Below, one piece after another: positions 32,063 to 40,872 of a stretch of DNA of 64,000 nt. Position numbers and translations under genes: made by a program. The stretch is from Leeuwenhoekiella marinoflava DSM 3653 (GTDB taxonomy: Bacteria; Bacteroidota; Bacteroidia; Flavobacteriales; Flavobacteriaceae): positions 1-64,000 of the forward strand of contig NZ_FQUN01000020.1 in assembly GCF_900129005.1 (NCBI RefSeq). The letters are read 5' to 3'. Each line of letters starts with the position of its first letter. Position 1 is the first letter of the stretch. Under the pieces are notes generated by a model. The model saw nothing but the letters and a program-made list of their open reading frames with translations. It made no database searches and was not told the origin of the DNA.

Positions 32063-34750
32063 ATGAGAACTATTGTAAACTTTATTTTGGCCTTGCTTTT
32101 TATGTACTCAGCCAGTAGTCAAGAAGACATTATAGCTAATGAAGCCCTAGCTGAAAAGGTTTATTTACAACTTGACAGAAACACGTATTCAACAGGTGAA
32201 ACCATCTGGTTTAAAGCTTTAGTGACACAAGCGATAGATCATGCACCAAGTCCTATTACAGGAGTATTGCATGTAGAGCTTTTAAACCCTTCTGAAAAAG
32301 TAATTTTAGAGAAGCAAGTTGAAATCACACATGGTATTGGAGCAAACTTTATTGATATTGGTACGTTTTTTACTCCTGGAAGATATCAGATAAGAGCTTA
32401 TACAGAATGGAATAAAAACTTTAAAGAGGCTTTTATTTATACCATGTATGTTGATATCCTAGACAATAGTATAGACCTGGAGGAAGATATAATTTCACTT
32501 ATAAACTATTCTGAAGCTTCTCAAAAAATCAAAGTGCTTTTAAATCCACAAATTTTAGATACCGGTGTAACTACTTCCGTAGGACTTAATCTACTTAGTG
32601 GAGATACTTCAGAAAAGTATTCAATCAAGAAAAATAAAAATGGGAATTTTCTTTTTGAAGAAAAATTATCACCTTCTTCAAAGTTTATAAAACTGAAGCT
32701 ATACACTGAAAGTGGAAAAAGTTTTACAAAGACGTTTAACCTTTCAGAGCCGGCAATTGATATTCAATTTATGGCGGAAAGTGGGAACTTTGTAGCTGGT
32801 TTTAATAATGTAATTTCCTTTAAGGCAATTGATCAAAACGGAAATGGAGTTCAAGTAGCCGGAGAGCTTGTTTCTAAATTGAGAAACTTTAAAACTTCCT
32901 TTAAAAGTGATGAATACGGCTTAGGGAGGGTTCATATTTTTCCTAATTCTGGTGAAGAGTATGAGGTAAACCTTACTGAAGATGTTAAAAATACTAAGGT
33001 CTCCTATGATTTTCCTGCCGTTGATTCTAAGGGAATTATACTTTCTATTAAAGATTTAGACAATAAGTTAGGTATTGGTTTAAAATCGAATATCATAGAA
33101 AATGATACTCTTTTTATTTCAATAAGTAGAAGAGGGCTTAAACTTGGAGAAATAGCTCAATTTGTGAGCGACTCAGAAGCTAATTTTATACTACTCAAAG
33201 AATCTTTACCTGAAGGGATATTAGTTTTTACTTTAAAAGATAAAAATGGAAATGCTTTAGCAGAACGTTTATTCTTTAACCTCAATAATGAGAAGCAGAT
33301 GCCTATATCCTTAAAGACGAATAAGCAAAGTTATAAGTCTAAGGAAGAAGTCAGTCTTGTTTTATCGAATGCGAAAAATAAGAAGGATACTTTAGAAGCT
33401 ACGGCTTCAGTATTAGTCGTGCCTAAAGACTTTGTATGTCAAGATGAAAATATTAGATCTTATTTTCTACTGAGTTCAGAGTTAAAAGGAAAGATTGAAA
33501 ATCCCAAACGCTTTTTTAATCCTGAAAATGAATCCAGACTTTATGATTTAGATAATTTAATGTTGACTCAGGGATGGAGAAAGTATATTTTCACTTCTAC
33601 TCTTGAAAATGATTTCAAGTTCAAACCAGAACAAGGATTAATATTAAAAGGAAAAATAGGGGCCTTGCTAGATAAGGATAGGATGAAAAAAGATGTCATT
33701 GTAAGTCTTATGACGTTTGGCGAAGAGCAAGATTTTTTTAAACAGGAGACAGATAGTCTAGGTAGATTTAATTTTTTACTTCCCAATTATTCTGGATACA
33801 AAAAACGTATTTTGTTGCAAACACAAAATCAAGACGGAAGACAAAGAGATTATACATTAACATTAGATGAACCTAAAATTCCTCAGATTGACTTTAGAAA
33901 CGAATTTAAAACGCCTGGTCTCAATAAAAAAGCAGCAACTCTATCAAACAAGTACATAATTAAAAAGAAAGATGCTTTTGATTACGATTCATCTATAAAT
34001 GAGTTGGATGAAGTTTTGATTAACACATACAAAATGACTGCACAACGGCAGAAAGTTGCAGACCTTTATGGTAAGCCTGATGTCGTAATTGATGGTGATA
34101 AAATAAGAGCTAAGGAGGAAAGTTGGTCTTATGGATTGTTTAGTGTGTTACGGGCTTCTTTTGGAAATGCATTGACATTTTTTAGGGTTACTGATGAGTC
34201 GGGAACTTATTTAAGACCACGCGTGCAAGCAGGCGATGAAACACTTGTAGTGATAGATGGAGAGACTTTACCCATATTTCACTATCATCTACTTTCAAAT
34301 TTGTCTGCAGCAGATATTAAAAGCGTTGAAATACTCAAAGTAGTATCTTCAAACTATCAACAATTGTACAGGGATACTTATAATAGTTCTTTTCAAGACT
34401 CGTCGAAAGTGCCAGTTTGGGGAAGTATTCTTGCTATTTATACCCATAGCGGTAATGGTATATTTACAACTTATAGATCTAGAGGTATTTTAAAGACCAC
34501 GATTCCCGTTTTTGCAGCTTCAAAAGCGTTTTATAGTCCTAAATATAGCAGTAGTGATTCAGCAGCTATAAAAAATGATAACCGCAAAACATTATATTGG
34601 AATCCAACAGTGACTTTAAAAGGAAATGAACCGATTAACTTATCTTTTTATAACGGGGATATCCCGGGAACTAAAACTATTATAATAGAAGCTTTATCTC
34701 AGGATGGTAAACTTGGTTATAAACAATTAGATTATAATGTAAATGAATAA
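32063..34750 (+). CDS. MG2-like protein with C-terminal TonB-plug-like domain, function unknown
   Basis: Exported 895-residue protein (signal peptide ends SASSQ). It begins with an alpha-2-macroglobulin MG2-like domain: VYLQLDRNTYSTGETIWFKA and the FFTPGRYQIRAYTEW strand (about 30-135). A set of beta-sandwich segments follows, and near residues 730-800 a plug-like segment (VVIDGETLP, IKSVEILKV) resembling the TonB-receptor plug but without a following barrel. Proteins of this build are common in Bacteroidetes and poorly understood; a structural or secretion-linked role at the outer membrane is often suggested. It follows GH2 by 57 bases on the same strand and ends 7 bases from a convergent gene, so it may be the last gene of the PUL transcript or a separate unit. 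No catalytic motif seen. Confidence 0.72.
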   Translation: MRTIVNFILALLFMYSASSQEDIIANEALAEKVYLQLDRNTYSTGETIWFKALVTQAIDHAPSPITGVLHVELLNPSEKVILEKQVEITHGIGANFIDIGTFFTPGRYQIRAYTEWNKNFKEAFIYTMYVDILDNSIDLEEDIISLINYSEASQKIKVLLNPQILDTGVTTSVGLNLLSGDTSEKYSIKKNKNGNFLFEEKLSPSSKFIKLKLYTESGKSFTKTFNLSEPAIDIQFMAESGNFVAGFNNVISFKAIDQNGNGVQVAGELVSKLRNFKTSFKSDEYGLGRVHIFPNSGEEYEVNLTEDVKNTKVSYDFPAVDSKGIILSIKDLDNKLGIGLKSNIIENDTLFISISRRGLKLGEIAQFVSDSEANFILLKESLPEGILVFTLKDKNGNALAERLFFNLNNEKQMPISLKTNKQSYKSKEEVSLVLSNAKNKKDTLEATASVLVVPKDFVCQDENIRSYFLLSSELKGKIENPKRFFNPENESRLYDLDNLMLTQGWRKYIFTSTLENDFKFKPEQGLILKGKIGALLDKDRMKKDVIVSLMTFGEEQDFFKQETDSLGRFNFLLPNYSGYKKRILLQTQNQDGRQRDYTLTLDEPKIPQIDFRNEFKTPGLNKKAATLSNKYIIKKKDAFDYDSSINELDEVLINTYKMTAQRQKVADLYGKPDVVIDGDKIRAKEESWSYGLFSVLRASFGNALTFFRVTDESGTYLRPRVQAGDETLVVIDGETLPIFHYHLLSNLSAADIKSVEILKVVSSNYQQLYRDTYNSSFQDSSKVPVWGSILAIYTHSGNGIFTTYRSRGILKTTIPVFAASKAFYSPKYSSSDSAAIKNDNRKTLYWNPTVTLKGNEPINLSFYNGDIPGTKTIIIEALSQDGKLGYKQLDYNVNE

Positions 34751-34757
34751 TCTTCTA

Positions 34758-35663
34758 TTAAGGCAATTCTTCACCTTTAGAAGCAATATAAATCTTATAC
34801 CATTGTTCTAAAGTCATATCGATTTTAAGCGAATTTACAGCGCTTTTAATACGATAGATGTGTTGTGAGCCGACAATTGGTAAAGCACTCACAGGATGCT
34901 TCAATAACCAAGTATACATAACCTTATCAATACGCTCCACATCAAGTTCTGTTGCGATCTCTTTAAGTACTGAATACAAACGATGTTCTTTTTCTGTTTC
35001 GGGTTTAAATAATGAACCGCCGGCAAGTGGAGACCAAACCATGGGTTTGATTTTATGCTTCAGGAAAAACTCGATATTTTCATTCTCAAAATGCTCCAGA
35101 CAAGATACTGATATTTCAACTTGATTGGTTGCCAGCGGCAGATCAAGATAGGATTGCAAGGTGTCAAACTGCATCGGACTGAAATTAGAAACGCCAAAGT
35201 TCAACACTTTACCGCTTTGTTTCAACTGGTCAAAAGCTTTAGCAGCTTCTTCGGGATTGAAAAAGGGAGCAGGGCGATGCAAGAGCAATAAATCCAGATG
35301 ATCTGTGCCCAGATTTTTTAGGGAAGCTTCCGCTTGTTGGATGATATACTCTGAACTGTAATCGTAAATTTTTACATCAAGTCCAGGATTGACATTTGTA
35401 TTTAATTTGATTCCGCATTTGCTGATGAGTTCCATCTTTTTACGCAATTCCGGCTTGAGAGCCAATGCCCGGCCAAAATACGCTTCACACGTATGATTTC
35501 CATAGATGTCTGCGTGATCAAAAGAGGTAATTCCCAGCTCCAGAATTTCTTCTATAAGTTTTAAAAGTTCTTGGTCGCTTAGGTTCCAGTCGCGCAGGCG
35601 CCAATACCCATGAATGATACGAGAGAGCGATAAATTCGTATTGAGTTGTATTCTATTTTCCAT
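34758..35663 (-). CDS. Aldo/keto reductase, YdhF-like
   Basis: Cytoplasmic NAD(P)H-dependent oxidoreductase of 301 residues, TIM barrel. The catalytic tetrad is visible: Asp49 and Tyr54 in FDHADIYG, Lys82 in ISKCGI and His129 in LLLLHRP. GVSNFSPMQF and the C-terminal ALPIVGSQHIYRIKSAV segment (coenzyme phosphate binding) are as in YdhF-type enzymes. Substrate cannot be told; a sugar or sugar-derived aldehyde is possible given the neighbours. It is the last gene of a four-gene minus-strand run (38457 to 34758) with spacings of 3, -4 and 8 bases, and ends 7 bases from the convergent MG2-like gene with no hairpin between. Confidence 0.9.
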   Translation of the reverse strand: MENRIQLNTNLSLSRIIHGYWRLRDWNLSDQELLKLIEEILELGITSFDHADIYGNHTCEAYFGRALALKPELRKKMELISKCGIKLNTNVNPGLDVKIYDYSSEYIIQQAEASLKNLGTDHLDLLLLHRPAPFFNPEEAAKAFDQLKQSGKVLNFGVSNFSPMQFDTLQSYLDLPLATNQVEISVSCLEHFENENIEFFLKHKIKPMVWSPLAGGSLFKPETEKEHRLYSVLKEIATELDVERIDKVMYTWLLKHPVSALPIVGSQHIYRIKSAVNSLKIDMTLEQWYKIYIASKGEELP

Positions 35664-35666
35664 AGT

Positions 35667-36413
35667 TTATTGAATCAATTTTAGGGTTCCAAAAAGTCCG
35701 GCATCAATAGCTATGCGGCCTTCATAATCTTCAGGTATAGTTACAGACCCATAAATGGTATGGGGTTCTTTAGCATTGACTTTTTCAAAAGCCAGCGCAA
35801 AACCTATCAGTTTTCCGAGTTTTAAAGATACAGGTTCGTTAGGGGTATTCGGTTGATAAGACGCATCAAAAGCAGCAATTTTCAATTCCCAGTAATAGGT
35901 GTTTCCATATTTCTTTAATGCGGAATGAATCGCGTTGTTTGCAGTAAGCGGTTTCTTATCTGGATCAAGTCTTACTGTAAAATTGGATGGTAAAATTTTG
36001 TACTCAAAGGCATTATAAGAGTTTGTATAATCCCCACCGCTATTATCTTCGTCCAGATAAATGCTTAGATTATCTTCGCTATAATAGTGCTCCAGAGGAT
36101 TACCTAAATTAGGGTGAAGTGTAAGGTTTTCTAATTGAACGAGCACAAACAAAGCATCCGGTGTCCAGAGGAGTTTGTAGTTCATCATCAAGTTAGTATC
36201 AGCTCCCTGCCATTTATTTAAAACTCCGATCCAGTTTAGATTTTCCCACGCAGGATCAGTTGGTTTTCCGTCAATTACAGGAGCAATCGTAGCTTTTTTT
36301 ACTTCAATAGAATGCGTATTGGTTTTTACAAACAGAGGAGGAGGTTCTTCATTATTTTTACACGAATGAAGCAACACAAAAAGAAAAAGCAAAGCTAAGA
36401 GGTTTTTCATCAA
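35667..36413 (-). CDS. CBM9-like lipoprotein
   Basis: A 248-residue lipoprotein (lipobox LLHSC). After a short linker the whole chain is a CBM9-type beta-sandwich: APVIDGKPTDPAWENL at the start, NYKLLWTPDALFVLVQLEN, EDNLSIYLDEDN and YYWELKIAAFD. CBM9 and related DOMON-like domains bind the reducing ends of sugars; free-standing lipoproteins like this are known in Bacteroidetes, usually without assigned roles. Its start overlaps the stop of the MFS gene by 4 bases, so the two are translationally coupled. That suggests a sugar-binding helper to the transporter or a signalling protein, which is inference. Confidence 0.8.
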   Translation of the reverse strand: MMKNLLALLFLFVLLHSCKNNEEPPPLFVKTNTHSIEVKKATIAPVIDGKPTDPAWENLNWIGVLNKWQGADTNLMMNYKLLWTPDALFVLVQLENLTLHPNLGNPLEHYYSEDNLSIYLDEDNSGGDYTNSYNAFEYKILPSNFTVRLDPDKKPLTANNAIHSALKKYGNTYYWELKIAAFDASYQPNTPNEPVSLKLGKLIGFALAFEKVNAKEPHTIYGSVTIPEDYEGRIAIDAGLFGTLKLIQ

Positions 36414-37570
36414 GCAGGTTTACGCAAACTCAGAATGCCAAATATAGGCCCTATTGCGAGAATTATAAAAAGCCATTTTAAATCTATATGTGTCGAAAAA
36501 TAAGCCAGAAGTTGAATGCTAACAATTGTAATTGCAAAACCCAAACTATTTACAAAAGTCAATGCTGTACCGCGATATTGCGGTATTGCATTTGTAGCGA
36601 CTAATGTTGAAAATTGCGGACTATCGGCAACTACAGCTGCTCCCCAAATGAGTAGAAATATAAAAAATAGTGAAGGAGGAAATTGAAGGCTGAAAGGCGA
36701 AAGTAAACAACATGCACCTGAAATGACTAAAGAGAATAGTGCCACTTTTCTACTACTCAATGTTTTGCTCAAATGACCACCTATTGCACAGGATAGAGCA
36801 CCAATGCCAATCGTTATAAAAGCCCAAAGAGGAATATTGAACACTTGTTCATTTTCTATCGAATAGAACTTAATAAACAGCGGAAGAAAGCCCCAAAAGG
36901 CATATAATTCCCACATATGTCCCCAGTATCCAAAAGCCGCTGAACGAAACGCTTTCACTTTAAAAAGTGCTGGAATACCATTTAGTTTTACGTGCTGTTG
37001 TAGTTTTCTAAACGGACCATCACCGACTAAAAAACCTATTAGGATTCCTCCTAAACCTGCTAATGCACTCATAATTAAAGTAATGCTTTTGTAATCTATA
37101 GCAATGCCGAAGCTATTGAAAATGTGTGGTAGGGCAGTGCCTAAAACGAGAGCACCCACCAAATAGCCTAAAGCCTTTCCCAGTCCTTTTTCATAATAAT
37201 CAGAAGCGATTTTCATTCCAACGGGGTAAATTCCCGCAAGGAAAAAACCGGTTGTAAATCTTGAAATCAGTAAGCTTGTAATTTGAATGTTGGGTAAAAT
37301 CAGAGCCAAATTTGTTGTTGCTCCCAGAAGCGCACAGACCAAGAAAACTTTTGAAGGCGAAAACCGGTCAGCTATTGAAAACACTGCAAAAATCAATGAG
37401 CCCGCGATAAAGCCAAACTGAACAGCAGCCAATAAATCACCTAAAATATCAGGGTTTCCCAGCTTAGAAACTGGAAGTTGCGGAATTACGATATTGCCTA
37501 CAAACCAGAGAGATGTCCCTAGGAATTGAGCTAGAACTATGAGAACAATAATTTTTTTGGTTTTTGGCAC
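36410..37570 (-). CDS. Major facilitator superfamily transporter
   Basis: Inner-membrane transporter of 386 residues with about 12 hydrophobic helices. The start is a GTG at 37570, 8 bases after the previous gene's stop. Helix pairs such as ADRFSPSKVFLVCALLGATTNL (loop 2-3) and GFFLAGIYPVGMKIASDYYEKGLGKALGYLVGALVLG are of MFS type. It resembles proteins annotated only as MFS transporters; substrate is not evident. Coupling to a CBM9-like lipoprotein and an aldo/keto reductase gene beside a PUL makes a sugar or sugar acid plausible, but that is context only. The final residues end in a short cytoplasmic tail (LSLRKPA) with no extra domain. Confidence 0.88.
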   Translation of the reverse strand: MPKTKKIIVLIVLAQFLGTSLWFVGNIVIPQLPVSKLGNPDILGDLLAAVQFGFIAGSLIFAVFSIADRFSPSKVFLVCALLGATTNLALILPNIQITSLLISRFTTGFFLAGIYPVGMKIASDYYEKGLGKALGYLVGALVLGTALPHIFNSFGIAIDYKSITLIMSALAGLGGILIGFLVGDGPFRKLQQHVKLNGIPALFKVKAFRSAAFGYWGHMWELYAFWGFLPLFIKFYSIENEQVFNIPLWAFITIGIGALSCAIGGHLSKTLSSRKVALFSLVISGACCLLSPFSLQFPPSLFFIFLLIWGAAVVADSPQFSTLVATNAIPQYRGTALTFVNSLGFAITIVSIQLLAYFSTHIDLKWLFIILAIGPIFGILSLRKPA

Positions 37571-37578
37571 GTATGATA

Positions 37579-38457
37579 TTATTCTACAGGTTCTGCTGCA
37601 AGAGCGAGGTGTTTACCGTCTGGACTTACACTTATGCGAGTAATATTTTTCAACTTATATTTGTTCAAACTAGCTGCAAACGTCCATGCAGGTTCTCCAA
37701 AAAGGTCGTAAACAAATAAGCTGTCACCACTACCAACTAAAATTCGATTTTCATCTAGCCAAGCATAATCAGAGCGGCCTATAGGCAATTCACAAACAAA
37801 ATAACTGGTAGGTTCATCACCTGAAAAGTCAAGCGTATACAAATCCATATTTTGATTTTCATTTTCTACAACATAACTCATAGACTTGCTGTTAGGCACT
37901 TTATGCAATGATCTTCCGGAATTTGTGATGATAGATTCTGATGTTCTAGAATTTAGATTTTTCAAAAACAGATCCATTTGATTCGGCATCAAAACAGAAG
38001 CGATAAATGTATTCTTATCGTAAAATGAAAAATAACCCACCTGAGCGCTATCTACTAATTTCTGAAAAACATGCGTTTTAAAGTCATAAGTAGCCATACG
38101 TTGGCGGCCTTCAGGATCTTGTCGTACCGCAACTATTAAATCGGTTTCAGGAATATGTTGTGGAGAGAAAAAGCCGCTGTTGGGTTCATTTGTGATGATT
38201 TCGGTTGATTCAGCATCTATTATATATTGACCGATAGCCGTCAGACTGCCTTTTGTGCGACTGTATAAGAGCGTATTGTTATCGTAAAAGAAAGGCTGAT
38301 TATCATAACCTGTATTTTGAGAAATATTCTTACCACTTGTGACTTCAAAAGTGGTAGGAGTCGTTTTGATATCAAAAAGAAAAACTTCGGTATTCTCCTG
38401 AGCGAGTAGTGTAAAACCAATCAATAAGGTCACTATTGTAAACTGTAATTTATGCAT
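37579..38457 (-). CDS. TolB-like / PD40 beta-propeller protein, exported
   Basis: Exported protein of 292 residues with signal peptide ending at TLLAQ. Repeated segments such as GYDNQPFFYDNNTLLYSR, GFFSPQHIPETDLIVAVRQD, GYFSFYDKNTFIASVL and ISVSPDGKHLALAAE match TolB/PD40-like propeller blades, enough for a small propeller. No enzyme motif is seen. It is the first gene of the minus-strand run ending at 34758. Such short TolB-like proteins occur in Bacteroidetes next to transporters and hydrolases and are usually left as hypothetical. Its role is unknown; sensing or scaffolding in the periplasm is possible. Confidence 0.7.
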   Translation of the reverse strand: MHKLQFTIVTLLIGFTLLAQENTEVFLFDIKTTPTTFEVTSGKNISQNTGYDNQPFFYDNNTLLYSRTKGSLTAIGQYIIDAESTEIITNEPNSGFFSPQHIPETDLIVAVRQDPEGRQRMATYDFKTHVFQKLVDSAQVGYFSFYDKNTFIASVLMPNQMDLFLKNLNSRTSESIITNSGRSLHKVPNSKSMSYVVENENQNMDLYTLDFSGDEPTSYFVCELPIGRSDYAWLDENRILVGSGDSLFVYDLFGEPAWTFAASLNKYKLKNITRISVSPDGKHLALAAEPVE

Positions 38458-38539
38458 AGTTTAAATTGAATTAATAAAGATACAATGTTTAAAACATCTC
38501 AACTCATGTAATCAAGTTTTAAGCCAAGAATCAATTTAT

Positions 38540-38575
38540 AAAACAAAACAAACCCCGAAGTAAAACTCCGGGGTT
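38540..38575 (-). terminator. Rho-independent terminator of the fadE-like gene
   Basis: On the minus strand AACCCCGGAG...CTTCGGGGTT forms a stem of 7 + 2 pairs with one mismatch around a TTTTA-type loop, followed by TTTGTTTTGTTTTA. It lies 35 bases after the acyl-CoA dehydrogenase stop. Confidence 0.8.
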
Positions 38576-38609
38576 CTTATACAAATAGTAAATAATAGGA
38601 GAAAAAATC

Positions 38610-40418
38610 TTAAAACGGATAGGTGTTTTCTGATGTTACTTTTTCAGCAATAAGGTTGCGTAGAGCTACAACATTAGGTTGATTTTGATATTTGGTGAAT
38701 CGCTTAAGCCCCATAAGCATCATACGTTGCTCGTCACCTTCAGCGAAAGAAACAATACCTTCTTTAGCTTTTTGGTTGATGATATCTACAGCGTGGTATA
38801 AATACAATTGTGTCATTGCGATTTGCTCTTTTTGAGCATCTTCGCCAAAACGCTTCACGTTCTTTTCGGTACGTAAAATGGTACTTTCAGCCATATAGAT
38901 TTCAATCAAAATATCTGAAGCAGCCATCAATAACTGCTGATGTGATTCTAATTCCGGACCATATTTTTGAATAGCGCTACCGGCAACCATTAAGAATACT
39001 TTCTTAAGTTTTGCGATCATCGCTTTTTCTTCTGAAAGAACTTGAGAATAATCAGGAGTATCAAAAGAAGGAATTCCGGTTAGTTCTTCACCAACAGCCA
39101 TTGCAGGATTTAAAAGATCTACGTGACCTTTCATCGCTTTTTTAACCAGCATACCTACAGCTAGCATTCGGTTTATCTCATTGGTACCCTCATAAATACG
39201 AGAAATACGTGCATCTCTCCAAGCCGCTTCCATTGGCGCATCGGCGCTAAAGCCCATACCGCCGTAAATCTGGATTCCTTCATCAGCACAATTTTGCATA
39301 TCTTCTGAAGCTGCTACTTTAAGAATGGAACATTCAATTGCATATTCTTCAACCCCTTTCAATTCAGCTTCTGAGTGGTTGGCACCATCTTCCAGACGGA
39401 TGGAAATTCGATCTTCAATATTTTTTGCTGCTCTGTAGGAACCACTTTCACAGGCATAGGCATTAGTAGCCATTTCCGCTAGCTTATATTTTATTGCACC
39501 AAATTTTGCAATAGGGGTATTGAACTGAACGCGTTCATTTGCATATTTCACACCCATATCAATAATGCGGCGTTGGGCATCTAAGCAAGCTGCGGCCAGT
39601 TTGATGCGACCTACGTTAAGCGCATTCATTGCAATTTTGAATCCTTCTCCGCGACCTGCTAACATATTTTCTACAGGAACAACAGTATCATTGAAGAATA
39701 CCTGACGGGTAGAAGAGGAGTGAATACCTAATTTTTTTTCTTCTTCACCTAGCGAAATTCCATTGGAAGGATCATTTTCTACAATAAAACCGGTGATGTT
39801 TTTATCATCTTCAATACGAGCAAAAACAATAAAAACATTACAGAAACCTGCGTTTGAAATCCACATTTTCTGTCCGTTGATTTTGTATGATTTTCCATCT
39901 GCTGAAAGTTCTGCTTTTGTTTTACCGCTATTCGCATCAGAACCTGCTCCGGGTTCTGTCAAACAATAAGCACCAAACCACTCACCAGTTGCAAGTTTAG
40001 GAACATACTGTTTTTTTTGCTCTTCGGTACCGTAAAGTGTGATTGGCATTGTTCCGATTCCGGTATGCGCGCCAAAAGCCGTGGCGATAGAACCTGTAGC
40101 TCCCGAAATGTAGTCGCAAACAAGCATGGTAGAAACAAAGCCCATTCCCAAACCATCATATTCTTCAGGAACAGCAATACCCAGTAAACCAAGTTCACCG
40201 GCTTTGCGCATAACTTCTTCTGTTAACGCATAGTCTTTGTGCTCAAAGCGTTCTTTATGGGGTACAATCTCGCGGTCAACGAATTCCTTAACCGTTTCCT
40301 TCATCATCTTTTGCTCCTCAGAAAAATCTTCGGGAGTAAATACATCTTCGCAAGCAGTTTCTTTTACTAAAAATTGCCCGCCACGTAGAATATGTTTTTT
40401 GTCTGCTGTTTCTGCCAT
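38610..40418 (-). CDS. fadE: Acyl-CoA dehydrogenase, first step of beta-oxidation
   Basis: FAD enzyme of 602 residues that forms trans-2-enoyl-CoA. Two-part build of the longer ACAD family: core dehydrogenase (about 25-425) with CLTEPGAGSDANSGKT, KMWISNAGFCNVF and the catalytic-base motif SRIYEGTNEINRML, then a C-terminal helical extension (about 440-602) as in the Bacillus FadE and human VLCAD types. Last gene of the MarR-fadN-fadA-fadE-like cluster, the same relative order as Bacillus subtilis fadNAE. The four-helix-bundle gene and its repeat arms separate it from the thiolase gene, so it could have become a separate transcript. The gene symbol rests on synteny and length. Confidence 0.93.
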   Translation of the reverse strand: MAETADKKHILRGGQFLVKETACEDVFTPEDFSEEQKMMKETVKEFVDREIVPHKERFEHKDYALTEEVMRKAGELGLLGIAVPEEYDGLGMGFVSTMLVCDYISGATGSIATAFGAHTGIGTMPITLYGTEEQKKQYVPKLATGEWFGAYCLTEPGAGSDANSGKTKAELSADGKSYKINGQKMWISNAGFCNVFIVFARIEDDKNITGFIVENDPSNGISLGEEEKKLGIHSSSTRQVFFNDTVVPVENMLAGRGEGFKIAMNALNVGRIKLAAACLDAQRRIIDMGVKYANERVQFNTPIAKFGAIKYKLAEMATNAYACESGSYRAAKNIEDRISIRLEDGANHSEAELKGVEEYAIECSILKVAASEDMQNCADEGIQIYGGMGFSADAPMEAAWRDARISRIYEGTNEINRMLAVGMLVKKAMKGHVDLLNPAMAVGEELTGIPSFDTPDYSQVLSEEKAMIAKLKKVFLMVAGSAIQKYGPELESHQQLLMAASDILIEIYMAESTILRTEKNVKRFGEDAQKEQIAMTQLYLYHAVDIINQKAKEGIVSFAEGDEQRMMLMGLKRFTKYQNQPNVVALRNLIAEKVTSENTYPF

Positions 40419-40430
40419 TGTAGTGTATTT

Positions 40431-40464
40431 AAGAATAAAGAATAGAGAAAAAAGAGAATAGACT
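40431..40464. repeat. Repeat arm A' beside the four-helix-bundle gene
   Basis: A purine-rich stretch ending in AAAGAGAATAGACT. It matches arm A at 42081-42113 in 27 of 33 positions and is partly inverted relative to arm B'. It lies between the fadE-like start and the four-helix-bundle stop. Confidence 0.7.
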
Positions 40465-40469
40465 TATAG

Positions 40470-40826
40470 TTACAAACCATTTTGAAAACCCATTGTCATT
40501 TTTTGCCATTCCTGAATTTTAGTTTCTAATTCAATTAATTTTTTATCGTCTATATAGTTTTTGTGTCGTGCTATATGTAATTGTGTTCCCAATTCAAATG
40601 AGGAACCCAGAGCATAATCAATGAACGTGCTAAATGCTTTATCTGTTCTTGATGATCCCTCTGATATATTACTTGGAATAGATGTAGCTGCCCTGCTCAT
40701 TTGCGATGACAGATCGAATCTTTCATGTTTGGGAAAAGATTCTAATATGTCTGAGATGTCGCAAGCTATCTCTAAACCTAAAGACCAAATTTTCAAATTT
40801 TTATAATTATGCCTTTTTCTATTCAT
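40470..40826 (-). CDS. Four-helix-bundle protein (23S rRNA intervening-sequence protein family)
   Basis: Small 118-residue protein of the PF05635 family: YKNLKIWSLGLEIACDISDI, FPKHERFDLSSQMSRAATSIPSNISEG and the YALGSSFELGTQLHIARH helix are its standard marks. The fold is an all-alpha bundle that forms pentamers and is related to the Avd proteins of diversity-generating retroelements; no reaction is known. Family genes occur in spacers inside 23S rRNA and scattered singly in Bacteroidetes genomes. Here it interrupts an otherwise continuous beta-oxidation operon, in the same orientation, and is bracketed by two arms (40431-40464 and 40841-40866) that also occur, with only about 18 bases between them, in the next intergenic gap (42081-42154). 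That suggests it arrived as a small mobile unit. Confidence 0.9.
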   Translation of the reverse strand: MNRKRHNYKNLKIWSLGLEIACDISDILESFPKHERFDLSSQMSRAATSIPSNISEGSSRTDKAFSTFIDYALGSSFELGTQLHIARHKNYIDDKKLIELETKIQEWQKMTMGFQNGL

Positions 40827-40840
40827 ATTTATAAATCTTT

Positions 40841-40866
40841 GATCTCTGTTCTATTATCTTTCTTCT
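40841..40866. repeat. Repeat arm B' beside the four-helix-bundle gene
   Basis: TCTCTGTTCTATTATCTTTC and the next four bases match arm B at 42131-42154 in 23 of 24 positions. It lies between the four-helix-bundle start and the thiolase stop. Confidence 0.75.
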
Positions 40867-40872
40867 GGGACT

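Noticed and set aside
40470-40826. Diversity-generating retroelement (Avd-like accessory protein)
   Set aside because: No reverse transcriptase or template/variable repeats nearby; the protein matches the general PF05635 family.
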